A DNA stretch of 32,995 nucleotides. It comes from Planctomycetota bacterium. GTDB lineage: Bacteria > Planctomycetota > Planctomycetia > Gemmatales > Gemmataceae. The stretch's first letter is position 1; every line of letters starts with the position of its first letter. The position numbers and the translations under genes are program-made. The stretch covers positions 1-32,995 of the forward strand of contig JACPPF010000070.1 in NCBI GenBank assembly GCA_016191165.1. The letters run 5' to 3'. Positions 32,637 through 32,995 of this stretch are shown here, piece after piece. Under the pieces are notes generated by a model. It was not told the origin of the DNA. It ran no database searches and saw nothing but the letters and a program-made list of their open reading frames with translations.

Positions 32637-32954
32637 TGGCGCAATTCGTCGCAGGGAACGTCGCCCGGAAAAAACAATCGAACATGCCAGCCGCACTCGG
32701 ATACAATAATGGGCACGAAGCGTCCGACAAAACGATCCACGGCGATTTGCCTCCAAGGGCTATCTGGTAACTTCCATTGGCGCGTAAAACGCCTTCTGCG
32801 ATGAAACCTCCGCGGTTGCGGTGAAAGCCGCATTGGGGAGCCCAGTTCAGCTTCTTTTTTCAACCACCCGCTTTATTGATGGGATTTGACGTTTCAGGAA
32901 AATACAGACAGCGTTAAGCTACGGCCTGCCCACGGTCTTGCAAGGAGGCAGGTC
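32637..32954. other. Intergenic region before a possible new gene
   Basis: A TACAAT lies at 32702-32707, followed by a 31-codon frame without a clear ribosome-binding site. TTGACG occurs at 32886-32891 with no good -10 partner. No gene is supported before 32955. Confidence 0.45.
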
Positions 32955-32995
32955 ATGGCTCGTCGTAGCCCGCAAGAAGCGGGGGTCGCAAGAAC
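32955..32995 (+). CDS. Possible start of a gene running off the window
   Basis: AAGGAGGCAGGTC is a strong ribosome-binding site before ATG 32955, and the visible 13 codons (MARRSPQEAGVAR) are open to the window edge. The DNA also resembles the palindromic repeats of this genome (agcccgcaagaagcggggg), so a repeat overlapping the gene start is possible. Too short to identify. Confidence 0.4.
   Translation, partial: MARRSPQEAGVAR

Noticed and set aside
32708-32806. 31-codon frame after a TACAAT box
   Set aside because: It has no ribosome-binding site, almost no leader, and no recognisable content.
32519-32863. Open frame of 114 codons on the minus strand
   Set aside because: It overlaps the end of the Gfo/Idh gene, is rich in Arg and Pro, and shows no motif or good ribosome-binding site.

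Overview
The window is GC-rich bacterial DNA that most resembles a planctomycete of the Gemmata type. This is inferred from gene content. There are two DUF1501 proteins with twin-arginine signals, three Gfo/Idh/MocA-type oxidoreductases (two with Tat signals), a WD40 protein with a signal peptide, a squalene-cyclase-like repeat protein, two Uma2-family nucleases, an Rpn-type nuclease, a retropepsin-like protein and a HicB-like protein. Many short palindromic repeats lie between the genes. I saw no rRNA, tRNA or CRISPR array.

Layout. Bases 350-1726 encode a membrane-anchored alpha/alpha-toroid protein. Bases 4257-1782 (minus strand) form a two-gene unit: an octaheme c-type cytochrome and a small histidine-bearing membrane protein. 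Bases 4733-7144 encode a 14-blade WD40 protein. Convergent to it is a class I glutamine-amidotransferase homologue that has lost its whole catalytic triad; next to that is a RidA-like protein. Bases 12905-8675 (minus) form a probable operon of DUF1501 protein, Rpn-type nuclease with a GREE repeat array, and tandem ABC-2 permease; the last two overlap by ATGA. Bases 12906-14878 are a gene-poor stretch with a collapsed restriction-modification methyltransferase, a MITE-like element and several repeat families.

From 14879 the plus strand carries a FabD-like acyltransferase, endonuclease-type mutL, a secreted GH43/GH32-like beta-propeller protein, a Skp/OmpH-TPR fusion, an Uma2 protein, a cytosolic Gfo/Idh oxidoreductase, a two-gene module (unknown protein plus HicB-like protein) and a second Uma2 protein. 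Bases 25130-26203 (minus) encode an Ig-like surface protein, divergent from a sugar epimerase/isomerase. After it come a retropepsin-like protein, a tiny ORF and a frameshifted membrane protein. The right end has a second DUF1501 gene divergent from two Tat-exported Gfo/Idh proteins; a new gene may start at 32955.

How the genes fit together. The Gfo/Idh proteins, the epimerase and the GH43-like protein suggest carbohydrate or polyol catabolism split between cytoplasm and periplasm. The cytochrome pair suggests periplasmic electron transfer. Nuclease-fold genes and repeat-rich debris (a methyltransferase relic and a possible IS110 relic) are scattered among housekeeping genes. The most unusual items are the triad-less amidotransferase, repeat-derived peptide insertions inside MutL, and the unknown/HicB two-gene module. 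I found no large multi-gene system that is clearly new.
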